Source: Taeniopygia guttata
Lineage: Eukaryota; Chordata; Aves; Passeriformes; Estrildidae
Length of the DNA: 64,000 bases
Reading direction: 5' to 3'
NCBI RefSeq assembly: GCF_048771995.1
Contig: NC_133043.1
Span: 8,450,501 to 8,514,500, forward strand
In this document: one piece after another, positions 24,653-36,470 of the stretch
Numbering within the stretch: position 1 is the stretch's first letter
Layout of the letters: each line of letters begins with the position of its first letter
Notes under the pieces: model-generated
Told to the model about the DNA's origin: nothing
What the model saw: only the letters and a program-made list of their open reading frames with translations
The model's database searches: none
Translations under genes and position numbers: made by a program

Positions 24653-24658
24653 AATAAA
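24653..24658 (+). terminator. H3-3B: H3-3B polyadenylation signal AATAAA
   Basis: AATAAA lies 330 nt after the stop codon. A second weaker signal (ATTAAA, 24875-24880) could give a longer 3' UTR. Confidence 0.75.
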
Positions 24659-24699
24659 ACTGGTTATGACTTGATCCAAGTGTTTAACAATTGGGGCTG

Positions 24700-26412
24700 T
24701 TAGTCTGACCATGCATCACTGTGATCAAATGTGGACTTCCTTCAGAGGGTGAAACTACAAGTCTTAACCACAGTGTAACTTACAGTTTCCTAAAAACGTA
24801 AACCTGGCAGCTATAGAATACACTATGTGCATTTATAATAGCTATTTTATATATTGTAGTGTCAACATTTTTAAATTAAATGTTTTACATTCACATGTGA
24901 GGAGTCTTTGTCATTTGGTTTGAATGGGCTTGAAGAAGCTTCTGCCTCCTACAGCTTGCTGTAATCCTGGGCTGCTGCTGTCTCATCTTGACCTCTGCTG
25001 GCAAAAGAATGGAGAACTTTTGGAGTGTTTTGAGTCCTTGCTGTTGCCCTACAGCTGTGTAGGGTGCAGGATGAGTGGCTGAGGCTGCAGTGGGTTTTTG
25101 GGGGACTTTCTCTAATCAGGGCACCAGCTTAGCTCTAAGTTCTTTCTTCCTTTCCAGCGCATGGCAGGGAAAGTTTATTTTGGAATTGTAACTGACCTGG
25201 CTGTTCCCAAGCAGGGGGAGAGCGTTCCCGTGGGTTTGGGGGGATCAGCTGGGCTGGGTGCTCCGTGGGATTCTCGTTTCCCATCCAGACTTTTGTGGAT
25301 GGAGTCTGGATTCAAAGCTTTGCTTTGGGCTGGGTGAGGCAGGTCTGGGTTACTCAGCTGCCAGGCCCTGCTGGGCTGTGGTGGAGGAAAGTGCTCAGAC
25401 TGTACCTGAACCATGGTAATTAACACCGGCGGTAATTAAGAGCAGTGTGGAGGGGAAGGCTGAGCCCTGCCAGAACAGGCTCTGCGGGTGAGGCTGGAGC
25501 TGTCACAGGAAGCAGCACAGGGAAGTGGTTGAGCCAGCCCAGCTTGGTTTATTCCAATGGAAGTGCTGAGGTGGTGTGGGTTGGGAGAGTAGCAGCAGTT
25601 CTGAGCAGACTTGAGTGAATTGGTGCTGGTGAGGAAGAGCATGAAATCCATCCCAGTTGGCTCTGGGAGGCAGGGCCTGCATCCCTCAGCTGCTGCTGGG
25701 ACAGTGGTGCCTCATCGTGTGCTTCTCCCTCAGACAAACCACTCCGTGAGCTCAAATCCTGCAGCTGGAGGAACAGGCACTCCTCACCCACCTTCTTACA
25801 CAGCCTCCTCCTCTTCCTCGCCTCCCTGTCCTACGCTGCCCCAAGCGCACTTGGAGCAAACCCAGCCCCTGGCTCACAGCAGCATCCTGCCAAAATCCTG
25901 TTCTGAAATGATAGGATTTTAAACAAGTAAATTCCTATTCTCCTTGCAAAGCTGTAGGGAAAAAGATTCCTTCGAGACAAATTAATTAGGTTCACAACTC
26001 AGACACCAAGTTAAGCACCAGCTCAAACTTTAGGTGAGGCTCGGTGATCTCAGGTCAATCCCCTGGGCAGTTCTCTCCAGGGACCCTGCCTCCCAGGAAT
26101 GTCCCCATGGGAAACCTGAGGCTCCTCAGGAGCCCACGTAATTCAGGAAGAACCACACAGCCTGCATTTAAACCAACTGAAAATGAAACATTCCAAGTCA
26201 TAGGATTTGTTTGTGAATGCTTGGTTTGGTGCTACATTAGCAGCCTCAGCTCCTGCAAGAAAAGTATGTTTAAAATAACATCCCTTGAAAATGGTATTTC
26301 CTCCAAGTCCTTGCTGGAAACAATAAAGCATCTGGGTATGCCTAGAAGCTGTTTCTTAAAATAAAATCATTGTCTAGTGGTCCTTAAAAAAAATCCCCAC
26401 ACCAGAAAAATA
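24700..26412. other. H3-3B downstream / intergenic stretch
   Basis: No coding exon is recognisable. The minus-strand AATAAA at 25553-25548 could serve the unrecognised gene to the right, which would give it a 3' UTR of about 860 nt, but this is only positional. Otherwise ordinary sequence. Confidence 0.5.
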
Positions 26413-29400
26413 TCAAAATATCTCTTCATCTTAGTAACCTCATCAAAAGGAATTAAGTCAGATCCTGCATGTGGTGGACCGGAACAGAATTCCTGGTGTT
26501 CCACGGTGTGACTGATGGTAGCTGCAGCCATATAAACCCTTCCCTTACCAATTCTCCCGATGATTTCCTCGCATTCTTGCTCAGAACTGGATGCAAACAC
26601 CAGGCAGTCCAACGTGCTCCCATCAGGGCTCTCGGGGGAAGAGCTAAAAATGGAAACACGTCCATTATCCAGCAGAGCTCCGAGCCCAGCCCTGCCTCCC
26701 CCCGCTCCGGGGCCCTCACGGCTGCTCTGGGCTCCTTTTCCAGACCCAAATCCCTCTGTCCCCACAGGCAGAGCTCACACCACGCAGAAGGCAAAGATCC
26801 TGCAGCTCCACGTGGGGATGGCAACACAGGAGCTGTGCAGGGGACAGAAGGAGCCGGTGTTTGGGGCTGTGCTCAGGCCATGTCGGCCCCATTCCTGGTT
26901 TATACTGTCCCCAGGACCCCTCCAGCTGGGCCACCAAATTCCCTGACCTTGGTTGTCACTCACCTTAGAAGAAGCCTTCTCCTGCACAAGGACTTCTGCC
27001 TCCTTCACATCAAATAAAACCTCCTGCAGGGGTGATGAGGGGGAAGAAGCCCCGATCAGTGCAGCCCTGAGCTCTGTTTTTAATCAGACACTCACCAGAG
27101 ATTATCCAAATGCAGAGGTGATGAAGCACAGTCAGCCTCAGCTTTTGCAAGTTTGCTGCCCTTTTTCCCCACCACCCAGTGCTTCCACACTTCCATCTTT
27201 TCACAAATGACCCCCAGATGCTCAAACAACAGTGACTTGAGCCCTAAAGCACCACCAGAATCAGGCTTAGCCTTCCTAAAATTTTCCAAGTGCTTTCCTG
27301 CATGTGGTTGCATTTTTTCCCTAATGCCCTTTCCTATCCTGGCTGCCCAGATGCTTCTGACCTGAAAAAACCCCACAGGGCTGATGGGGTGGCAAATATT
27401 CAGCCAAGCCAAGTGAACCTGGAGCTGGCAGGAAAAAAAACCTCCACGGCAGAGATGTTTCCCTGCATTCTCTGACAGAGCCCTTCCCAGGATGTCCCCA
27501 GCCCTGCGGCTCACCCGCGCTGCCAAGCTCCTCTCCAGCACGGCAGGGATGCCCCCCTCCAGCACCTCTTTGCCACCATGCTGAAATGGAATGGGAAGGA
27601 GGAATTAACCCTTGGACACATGAAAAGAACTCCAGAAGAGATGATTCACCCCATGGCAGGTCTCTGCCCCACAGCCTCACCGTCCCAACGCTGGTCTGGC
27701 CCAAGAACCGCAGTTTGTAGAGCAGCCTGGGGAGCAAAGGGCTCAGGAGCATGAGAGGAAGGAACCCACACCTCTTTGCAGAGGAAGATGTTCCCAGCTT
27801 CCTCCCCACTTCCAGGCCCCACAGCCTCGAGCAGAGATCAGGGATAGTGTGGGCACAGGGTGCCCCAGTGCCAGGACGCTCAGCCCAGCCCATGGCACAG
27901 ACCCACCTGCCCCCCTGCAGCTGCCAGGGCTCCCCCTTGCCCCTGTGCTGGGGGCCGTGCTGGAGCTGGAAGTGGGGCTCCTTCTCTTTCAGGGCCTTCA
28001 GGTAGGGCAGCAGTGGCTCAAAGACTGTCCCATCGTGCCACCGCCACCGGAGCAGGCGGAAGGTGAGCGGTTCTCCCTTCAGCCTCTGCAGCACAGCCCC
28101 AGCCTAGGAGGAGGAAGGAGCAGAGGGGAGCAGGGGCAGAAGAGGGGGACAGCCCAGCCCTCTGTCCCCACTCACCTGCCCGGGGGAGGCGTATCTCAGC
28201 GAGCAGCCGTTGATCTTCACCGGCCAGCACCACCTCGTCCACCTCTGCCTGGCTCCCAGGGAGCACCTCGGTGACAAAGACTCGGCCGTCCACGTACCTG
28301 GGGGTGCAGCTCAGCCCCAGAGACCCTGCCCCAGAGAACCCAAGGCAGCCCTAATGCTCTCAGTAGGATATTTGTTTCCCTTTTTGGGGCATTTTCAGTG
28401 CTGTGATGACCAGATCCCTCTGGAGAGTGGAGAGGAGGATCAAGAGCTCCTACCTGAGCACCATCCCCAGTGCTTGGCATGGGACTGTCTCGTAAGTACT
28501 GCACACCTGAAAGAGAGTGGATGGTGACAGTGGCCCTGGCAATGGCCATGGGACATCCAAGGGACGTCATGCCCTAGATAATTTCTGGCACTGATGCCAA
28601 CCCAGGGCTTTGGAAGCGCAGGGAGAGGCAAGTCCCAGTGTCCCAGGCTGTGCTGGGACCATCAGTGGCTGCTCCTTTCTCTGTCCTCTCTCAGGGTTCG
28701 GCTGTGCCCAGACCCTGACGGGACAAAGCTGCTCTAGGGATGGGATGGCAAAGCAACAGCAAAGCCTTGACTCATTGAAGAGCCCTCCTGCTCACCCCAC
28801 ATGTCCCCACGCAGCCGGGGGACGCAGCTGCCCCTCCCCGAAGGCGCTGCTGTTTGCAGCAGCACTTACTGTCACATCGCATTAGCCGGGGCCCTGAGAC
28901 ACGGCCAGCTCGGCCAGGGGCACTGGCTGTCACAAATGCCCCAAAGCCAGCGGGATCCCGGGCTCTGCAGCACCACCACGGCTCAGTGCACGCCTTGACC
29001 AGTCCCAAAGCTGCCCCGAGCTTTTTGGGGATTCTTTTGGGTTTAAAAGGTGGTGGAGGGATGCTCTTCATCATCAAAAGACCTGAAGGCGTCCCTGCTG
29101 TTCTCAGTAACACACTGATGTTTCACTGAGCAAACCAAGAGCAAAACCAACTGATGCGTAATCTGTGTCAGCCCCGGGAAATGGGGATTTTTTTGGCAAG
29201 AAATCAGGGAAGGGAGCATGGGAAAACTTCACTTATATCCGCGATTTAGGCCTGGATACTTCTCTAGCTTGGATTTACTCCCTGGAACGCTGGGATCAGC
29301 TCCTGGTGGCGGTGCAGGTACCCAGCAGGATCCAACCTCAATAGCAGAGGCAGCTCTGCTCAGCCTGGTGAACCTGAGCCAGTTCACCCCGGGGTGTGTG

Positions 29401-31102
29401 GCAATCCCTCCTCACCAAACCCTTCCTTATCTCCCTCGTTTGACTTTTCAGGGAGGGCCAGGTGGCAGAAGGACGGCTCCCGGGAGCGATGGCTCTTACC
29501 GGCAGCAGCCAGCTCTCGTCCAAGAAGCTGCAATTCTGCAAACAAAGGAGTGTCAGCGCCATCGGTCCCGGCAAGGAAGGAGCCAGGGCCCCACGTTGGC
29601 AGCCCTGTGCTGGTCACCACCCCACTGATTCACCTGCAGGTCCAGGGAGAAATCTATCTCTGTCAGCACCAGCAGCAGCGAGAGGAAGGGCTCTGCAGAG
29701 GGATGGGGATGGAGAGACAGTGTCACCGCCGGGTTCCTGGCAGCCACAGCCTCACAGGGGCACGGCAGAGGACAGAATAAAGCCATTTGCAGTGTAACTA
29801 ATGAGTCCTGGGAGCAAGGCCTTGAGAGCATCACAGCACCATGCACCCAAGCTGCTGCTGGAGGCTCATCCCAGGCTCCTGCCACTGGCACAGGTGCAGC
29901 TTGGTACCCTTTTTCCCCAAAATTCAAAGACTTGCAGCAAATGCTACTGACTGTTTTTACCCTTAGAAGCACAGCAAAGCTGCCCAGGCTCTCCTACACA
30001 AGCCTTGCAATTGCACTGCCAGGTCTGCAATCTGCTCACGCACCAGGAGCACAGGTGATTTATAAACCATTGATGTACAGGTTTAACATGGGGTTATTTA
30101 TCATAATCAAAATATTAAGGGCTTCCACCCTGGCCTGGCCCCCCAAGGAGCCTGGCTGTGGATGGATGGAGTGCTGCAGCCTGTCAAGGCAATGTAGCCA
30201 TTTAAACCCTGTGCCACCCCTCAGCCCAGGCTGATCTGACATGACCTCCCCTCAAAGCTAGGCTGGGTCTGCTTAAGCCAGAATCCTTAGTACAAATGAA
30301 TAACATGGAAGATACTTCAGAAGAAATTTCCCTACCCTATGCCACTAAAGCCAGCCTTAGATGGATTCAAATCATGTTTAAATATTTACACATTTGGGGT
30401 TTTTTTCCATCACTGCAGCCATGTATTTAGATTCCAGTGCTAAGTTTGGATGAGAAAAATCACAGTGGACTCTTCCCCCTCCCCTGCAGCAGTGCAGTGC
30501 CATAACACAGGCTGCATCCTGCCTCCAGTGAGCCACCATCTTACCCCAGAGATCTTCAGTGCCGAGGATGGAGCTCCCTGGATCATAAAACTGAAACGCA
30601 GTGAAACAGGCACAGGTTACAGCACAGGTTACACCTCTGATTGCCAGCCCGCCGCCCGTGGGTAGCAGCTCCCCCCAGGAACGCACCTCCAGGAGCCGGG
30701 GGCTCTGTGCCAGCTGCCTCATGGCCACCGCCAGCACCTTCCCCTGCAGGGCCAAGCAGGGCCCGCCGCCCTCCCGCAGCCGCAGCACCCCTCCTGCGGG
30801 GAGGAGAGAGAGCGGCGGCACCCGTGGGTGCCCAGCCGGGGAAAGGGGAGCGGGTACCGGGGGGACAGCTCTGCACGGCCCCGCGGGGAGATCCGACACC
30901 CCGGCACAGCCCGACCCTCCCCGGCTGGGCAGGAACTCCTCAGGTAAACCGGGTAAACTTCCTCAAAGCTGAGGTCGGCGGTGGGGCCCCGCCGTCAGTC
31001 CGGTCCGACCGGTACTCGGCCAAGCGCTGCCAGAAGCTCGCACAGGTGCCGGGGCCCACCCTCACCTTTAAGGGCGCTGAGCAGCGGCTCCTTCCTGGCC
31101 AT
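26413..31102 (-). CDS. Unrecognised protein-coding gene, about 13 small exons, divergent from GALK1
   Basis: I do not recognise this protein. Exons, by splice signals and phase: 31066-31102 (ATG), 30687-30793, 30545-30590, 29634-29692, 29500-29535, 28454-28506, 28176-28297, 27907-28103, 27681-27726, 27515-27580, 26964-27023, 26549-26630 and 26413-26429 (TGA). That is about 308 codons. It begins MARKEPLLSALK; later pieces include FYDPGSSILGTEDLW, NCSFLDESWLLPVCSTYE, LTFRLLRWRWHDGTVFEPLL and CEEIIGRIDEEIF at the end. The prediction shows no signal peptide, membrane span or catalytic motif. Codons are GC3-rich in the chosen frames, as expected of real exons. All phases join except in exon 28176-28297, where the frame changes by one base (near 28221-28230). 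Exon 26549-26630 could instead start at 26643, but that breaks phase. It could be a functional gene with an assembly error, or a decaying one. Confidence 0.6.
28176..28297 (-). other. Exon of the unrecognised gene with a one-base frame discontinuity
   Basis: The left part reads YVDGRVFVTEVLPGSQ and AEVDEVVL in the frame set by the previous exon. The right part reads VKINGCSLRYASPGQ in the frame required by the next exon. Both parts have strongly GC-ended codons only in those frames. The exon is 122 nt, where 121 would keep phase. The change lies within CTGGCCGGTG (minus strand), which is not a homopolymer. It may be a sequencing error, a polymorphism or a true lesion. Confidence 0.6.
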
Positions 31103-32141
31103 TGGCTCGTCTTCCCCCAGGGCCAGGTGAGCCCAGGGCCAGGTGATCCCGACGGCGGCTGGATGGGAACCGGGAACCGGGAACCGGCCCCGCCCCAGGA
31201 GCAGCCCCACGGGCGGGGGGAACCCCACACAGGTGTACATACACACACACACACAGGTGTGCCTGTACTTAAACGGAAAAAAGCACGGACGCTGATGTAC
31301 ATGGGTGTAACACAATGACACATATACCTACTGATCTATACAGATCTGTAAATTCCATCCATTGCAGAGGCGGAACCCGCATATATGAGACCCATGTGCA
31401 AAACAAACATTTATCTCTACGTGTATTGGGACAGGCGGGGGCGGTGCAGGACCATCGGGGGCGGTGCGGGGGTGATCGGGGGCGGTGCGGGACTCATCGG
31501 GGGCGGTGCGGGATCCACCGGGGGCGGTGCGGGACCCATCGGGGGCGGTGCGGGGACCACCGGGGGCGGTGCGGGACTCATCGGGGGCGGTGCGGGACCC
31601 ATCGGGGGCGTTGCGGGACCCATCGGGGGCGGTGCGGGGGTGATCGGGGACGGTGCGGGAGCGATCGGGGGCGGTGCGGGGACCATCGGGGGCGGTGCGA
31701 GATCCATCGGGGGCGGTGCGGGACTCCCGGGGGCGGTGCGGGACCCATCGGGGGCTGTGCGGGACCATCGGGGGCGGTGCGGGGCGATCAGGGGCGGTGC
31801 GGGACCCATCGGGGGCGGTGCGGGGGAGATCGGGGGCGGTGCGGGACCCATCGGGGGCGGTGCGGGGACCATCGGGGGCGGTGCGGGGGTGATCGGGGGC
31901 GGTGCGGGATCCATCGGGGGCGGTGCGGAACCCATCGGGGGCGGTGCGGGACCCACCGGGGGCGGTGCGGGACCATCGGGGGCGGTGCGGGATCCATCGG
32001 GGGCGGTGCGGGACCATCGGGGGCGGTGCGGAGGTGATCGGGGGCGGTGCGGGACCCACCGGGGGCGGTGCGGGACCCACCGGGGGCGGTGCGGGATCCC
32101 TCGGGGGCGGTGCGGGACCATCGGGGCGGTGCGGCTGGGCC
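31066..32141. promoter_or_regulatory. Shared divergent promoter interval of the unrecognised gene and GALK1
   Basis: The two start codons are 1,039 bp apart in head-to-head orientation. The interval holds a GC-rich flank, a short CA run (31236-31256) and the tandem array. No TATA box is evident on the GALK1 side next to the ATG. Bidirectional control is inferred from arrangement. Confidence 0.5.
31433..32134. repeat. About 34-copy GC-box-like tandem array directly before the GALK1 ATG
   Basis: The unit is 20-21 bp, typically CGGGGGCGGTGCGGGACC followed by CAT. I count about 34 units with point variants in the linker (ACCAT, GTGAT, ATCCAT, ACTCAT, ACCCAC). The core GGGGGCGGTG resembles GC boxes read by Sp/KLF factors and has runs of G able to form quadruplexes. 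It ends 7 bp before the start codon, so it must form the GALK1 leader and probably its core promoter. Because most units are 21 bp and contain no stop, all frames stay open; the GGAGPIG-like and TAPDGSR-like frames (to 365 codons) are artefacts. Confidence 0.97.
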
Positions 32142-35100
32142 ATGGCGGAGCCGCTGGGTCCCGCTCCGGTCCCGCTGTTGGCCGCCGCTCGCCGGGCGCA
32201 CGAAGCGGCTTTTGGGAAGGCGGCGGTGCTGGCGGCGTGGGCCCCCGGCCGGGTCAACCTCATCGGAGAACACACCGACTACAACGGCGGCTTCGTGCTG
32301 CCCATGGTAAGGGCCGTGCTCTGCCGCCCTGTCGCCCTTCCGGGTCCTCCTCGGCCACCGCCTTCCCACCCCCGGGCCGGGATGTCCCTCCAGCATTCCC
32401 TGCCCAGGATCAGGGGATCGGAGCCGGAGCTGCTGCAGCCTCCCCTGCAGACCAGCTCCTCGCTCGGCTCCCGGGGATGTGATTATGTGATTCCCTTCCC
32501 AGCCACCTCTCCGAGAGGCTGAAGCCTTTTTTCTGCAGCCCCGGCAAACAACTTCCCGTTCCCAGAGAGCGATTTTTTGGTGGTAGAGGTGTTTCAGAGC
32601 AGCAGGAGCTTCCTGCACCTTCTGAGCCGCTTTGGCTCAGCAGTGAAGTCCCCACTCAGTCCTAAATCAAACCTACAGCTAATTACTGTGAGGCCAAGGA
32701 GCGTGGGAGCGGGTCAGCTGAATTCCCTGGCAGGCAAGGAAACTTCTCGAAGCCTCTCCCTTTCTTGACATGGTTACCACTCCCCAGAGCCTAAGAAGCA
32801 GCACCCAGCACCCAGCTGGCGGGTCAGGCATGACATGTGGTGGGAAGGCTGACCCTGTGGGTCAGTAAATAGGCGGGAAATTTAATTCTGTGCCAAGCCA
32901 CAGTGTGCATTGGGAGCTCTGGGGTGGTAAAGAGAACACTTGGTTGTTCCAGCTGTAGGCTGAAGCAGCCACAGCTGTCACCTGCCACCCCTGGGGATGC
33001 TCCAAGGGGTGCTGCAGGGTCTGAGCCCACCTTCCCCACCCCCAGGCCCTGCAGCTGGGGACGGTGCTGGTGGGATCCCCGACGCAGGACGGGACCATCT
33101 CCATCGTCACCACCTCGGCAGAGGCGGATGAGCCCCGCAGGGTGCAGTTCCTGGCTCCCCGTGCCGGCAGCTCCCTGAGCCCGGGGCTGCCTCGCTGGGC
33201 CAACTACGTCAAAGGCGTCATCCAGCACTACCGGGGTAAGGCCCGGGCTGAGGGGTGGGTCAGAGCCCCCCTTGCAGGGAATTGGTGCTCAGATCCAGCT
33301 TTGGGAGTGTTCCAGGGGCTCTTCTAGTGTCTGTGTAATCCAGGATCAGGCTCCAGCAAACTCATTCTCAACTCCAAAGGTTCCTGTGCTTGGGGGGCTG
33401 CAGGGTCACACTGCTGTGGGTCACCCTGTGTTCTGGAATGTTGTACAGGGGCTCCTTGTGCCATTCCCTGTGAGCTGTGGGGCACACACAGCCCTGCAGG
33501 GGCTCACGGCCCCCCTGCTCCCTTCTTTTCTTCTCGTCCTGCAGGTGGTCCCGTGCCAGGCTTCAGCGCTGTCATGGCCAGTGACATCCCCCTGGGTGGG
33601 GGCCTCTCCAGCTCGGCTGCTCTGGAGGTGGCTACATACACCTTCCTGCAGCAGCTCTGCCCTGGTAAGGCAGCAGCCCATCCTGGGCCCTGGCATCTTT
33701 CCAGGTGGGAGCTGGGATGACTGGGGTGCCCTCAGCTAGATCCCACAGCCCTTGGCAAAATGCTGCTGTGAGCGGGTAACAACTCCCCAGCTGGCACTGC
33801 CCTGCCTGTGTGGCTCCTCTGGCTCATCCAGCCTGACCTGCCCAGACCTCTAAAATCCATGGACCACTCCTGGGACTGGCCAGGGGGATGAGAGGAAGTT
33901 CCTTTAGGAGCATCCTCTCCCCACCCTAATGGCCCCAGAAATCAAGATACCTGAAACACCAGTGTCAATTATCACATCCAGCTGGAGCTGGGGGCCCAGG
34001 CTGGCATAGATGCCATGCAGTGGTGCAGGAGCAAGCACCTGCAGCTGCAAAACCCCATTCCATGGGAAAACCACCCTTTACCTCCGTGTTTGCTTCCCCT
34101 GCTCCCAGGCAAGGCCAAAGTTGCAGGAGCTGCTAACCTGTGTGTCTCTGCTGTGGCACAGACGATGGGGATTTGGTAGCCAAGGCACTGGCATGCCAGA
34201 AAGCCGAGCACACGTTTGCTGGGATGCCCTGCGGGATCATGGACCAGTTCATATCCGTGATGGGCCGGGAGGGCCACGCGCTGCTCATCGACTGCAGGTC
34301 AGGGTCGAGCACTGAGCTCACTGTGCTGTGCCCAGCTCCCTGAGCAGCTGGGGATGAGCTGGCCCTGTGGCCATGAACTAAGGGCAGGAGCGCAGGGAGA
34401 GGTTAACCCTTGAACCCAGCCCAAAACCTCCTCATGGGGGCAGGACAGCCTGCACTTTAATTCTTCCTGGTCTTGATTCCTCCTCCTGCAACCTTTCTGC
34501 TACTTGCCTGGGCTGTCTTTCCCGCGGTCGTTAGGGTTTATTATGGAACTAATGTTTGGAGGGAATGAAAAGCTTGAGTGAAATCCCAAACCACCTGGAC
34601 TTTGCCTCTGTCGTTCGGGATCTGCTTGCCACGTGGCCTCACTCAGGTGTCTGAGAGCCGGGGCGGGCACTGGGCTGAGCTGTCCCTGCAGGTCCCTGGA
34701 GACTGTGCTTGTCCCTCTGAGCGATGCCAGCCTGGCCGTGCTCATCACCAACTCCAACGTGCGGCACACGCTGACGGGCAGCGAGTACCCCGCGCGCCGG
34801 CGGCAGTGTGAGGAGGCGGCGGCGGCTCTGGGCAAGGCCAGCCTCAGGGATGCCACCCTGGCCGAGCTGGAAGGTGGGCACAGCCCCCTCCCCCATCTCT
34901 GGTCACTCCCTGGGGCATCAAGAGCTCGGTGCCCCATGGGGTGAGACTGGGGCAGGCGGGTGGGCGCACACCCCGTGGTGGGAGTGTGCTGCAGGTAGAG
35001 AAGCTTTGGCATGGGATGGTTGCAGGATGCAGCCCTGCAGCACCCTGCAGGCTGTGAGGCTTTGCTGCAGGGGCACAAACGTCTCTGCAGAGGCCAGGAG

Positions 35101-36366
35101 CAGGCTGGGGGATGAGGTGTTCCGGCGGGCCAGGCACGTCATCGGCGAGATAGCACGGACAGCACAGGCAGCACAGGCACTGCAGCACAGGGACTACAGA
35201 ACGTTCGGGAGGCTGATGGTGGAGAGCCACAACTCCCTCAGGTGAGGATGCCCGAGGGTGCTGACAGCCCTTCTAGGCAGAGCTGGGCCGGGTGTGCAGC
35301 ACCCAGCAGCGCTGCCACGGCGGTGGCTGCACCAGGACACGAGCTGGAGCTGTCAGTGGTGCAGTGGTTGTGCCCAGGGTGCAGGACAGGGCAGAGCACG
35401 GCTCTCCTCTCTCCAGGGATGACTATGAAGTGAGCTGCCCGGAGCTGGACGAGCTGGTGGCAGCAGCCCTGGAAGTCGATGGGGTTTATGGCAGCAGGAT
35501 GACTGGGGGAGGCTTTGGAGGCTGCACGGTGACACTGCTGGAAGCTGGGGCTGCAGACAGAGCCCAGCAGCACATCCAGGTAGGTGGCAGGAAAGCCCCA
35601 GGAGACTCTGAAAGATCCCAAGGGAACACTCGGAGCAAGCACAGGGACACTGTTGAACTGTTGCTCCTGGGCCATTTGGGGTTGGTGGAGCCCATGCATG
35701 GCTGTGCAGGGGTGGCTCTGAGTCTGTTGGATGCCACTGAGCTCCTGTAGGCAGTTCAGTATTGTGCCAGTCACAGAGCCCTGCCACAGGACCTCATTGC
35801 ATTGAGAAAGGGAGTGAAAAGGTGCTGGGCGAGCTTCAGGAAGGCCAAATCCACCCACAGAAAAGTGATGTGAGCTGAGCTTGGGTAGTCCTGAGCTGAA
35901 CACTGGCAGTTATAGCCCGGGAAAGATCTCAGTGCCATCACCAGTGTTCCCTAACTCAGCACCTTGGCGTGCACAGGTAGCTGGAAATGCCAGCAGAATG
36001 GAGGTGCCAGGACATGGGGCCTGTGAACAAGGCAGAGCATCATTTTGCTGCTCTATGAGATCATGGTGCACCCTATAAATGGTTGGGGAAGGGGGAAGAA
36101 GGGGCAGAGGAGGGTCTGAAATGAGGAGAGACCTTTGGCCTCTGCCAGAGGTGGGAGAGAGGAAACACGACCAGGAGTTACAGTGAAGAGTGGAGGTAAA
36201 GCGAGTGTGGAACTGCCCAGCAGGGCCTTTCCCCCTGGCTCTGGCATCCCCCAGCCCCAGAAGCCCAGCCTCGACTGCTCCTCTTGTTTTTCAGGAGAAA
36301 TACAGTGGCACAGCCACCTTCTACCTCACCAAGCCCTCGGGAGGGGCAAAGGCTCTGCCCCTGTAG
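32142..36366 (+). CDS. GALK1: Galactokinase 1, complete, eight exons
   Basis: GALK1 phosphorylates alpha-D-galactose with ATP to galactose-1-phosphate, the first committed step of the cytosolic Leloir pathway. Exons are 32142-32306, 33046-33235, 33545-33664, 34162-34297, 34692-34873, 35091-35241, 35417-35579 and 36295-36366. They total 1,179 nt, or 392 residues, the human length. GHMP-kinase motifs are intact: [13 protein letters not shown] with Arg37, Glu43 and Asp46; the ATP loop [12 protein letters not shown] at 133-144; catalytic Asp186 in CGIMDQF; and the C-terminal GHMP motif [14 protein letters not shown]. All introns are GT-AG with continuous phase. It is head-to-head with the unrecognised gene and tail-to-tail with ITGB4. 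GALK2 is excluded by these motifs and the synteny. The ATG is the first after the tandem array and matches the family start. Confidence 0.98.
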
Positions 36367-36464
36367 AGGAGTGACCACCTTCCCCTAGGAACCTTGGGCT
36401 GGCATTGCCTCCCTCCCCAAGGCTTTCCCAAGGGGATCAGCTTGTCCAGCTGCATCATTTGCCT

Positions 36465-36470
36465 AATAAA
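36465..36470 (+). terminator. GALK1: GALK1 polyadenylation signal AATAAA
   Basis: AATAAA lies 99 nt after the TAG stop and gives a short 3' UTR. Confidence 0.85.

Noticed and set aside
27321-28094. Single 257-codon frame spanning 27.3-28.1 kb on the minus strand
   Set aside because: Only the 27907-28103 part is a real exon in this frame; the rest reads through introns with good splice sites on both sides.
28772-29110. Candidate extra exon of the unrecognised gene (SFDDEEHPSTTF in one frame, KPKRIPKKLGAALGLV in another, followed by a GTAAGT donor)
   Set aside because: The phase does not fit the flanking exons in any frame and no frame is open from acceptor to donor. Skipping it joins WLLP to VCSTYE cleanly. 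It could still be a dead or alternative exon.
31315-32522. Long open frames on both strands (to 365 codons) rich in GGAGPIG or TAPDGSR repeats
   Set aside because: They are translations of the 20-21 bp tandem array. Most units are a multiple of three and stop-free, so every frame stays open.
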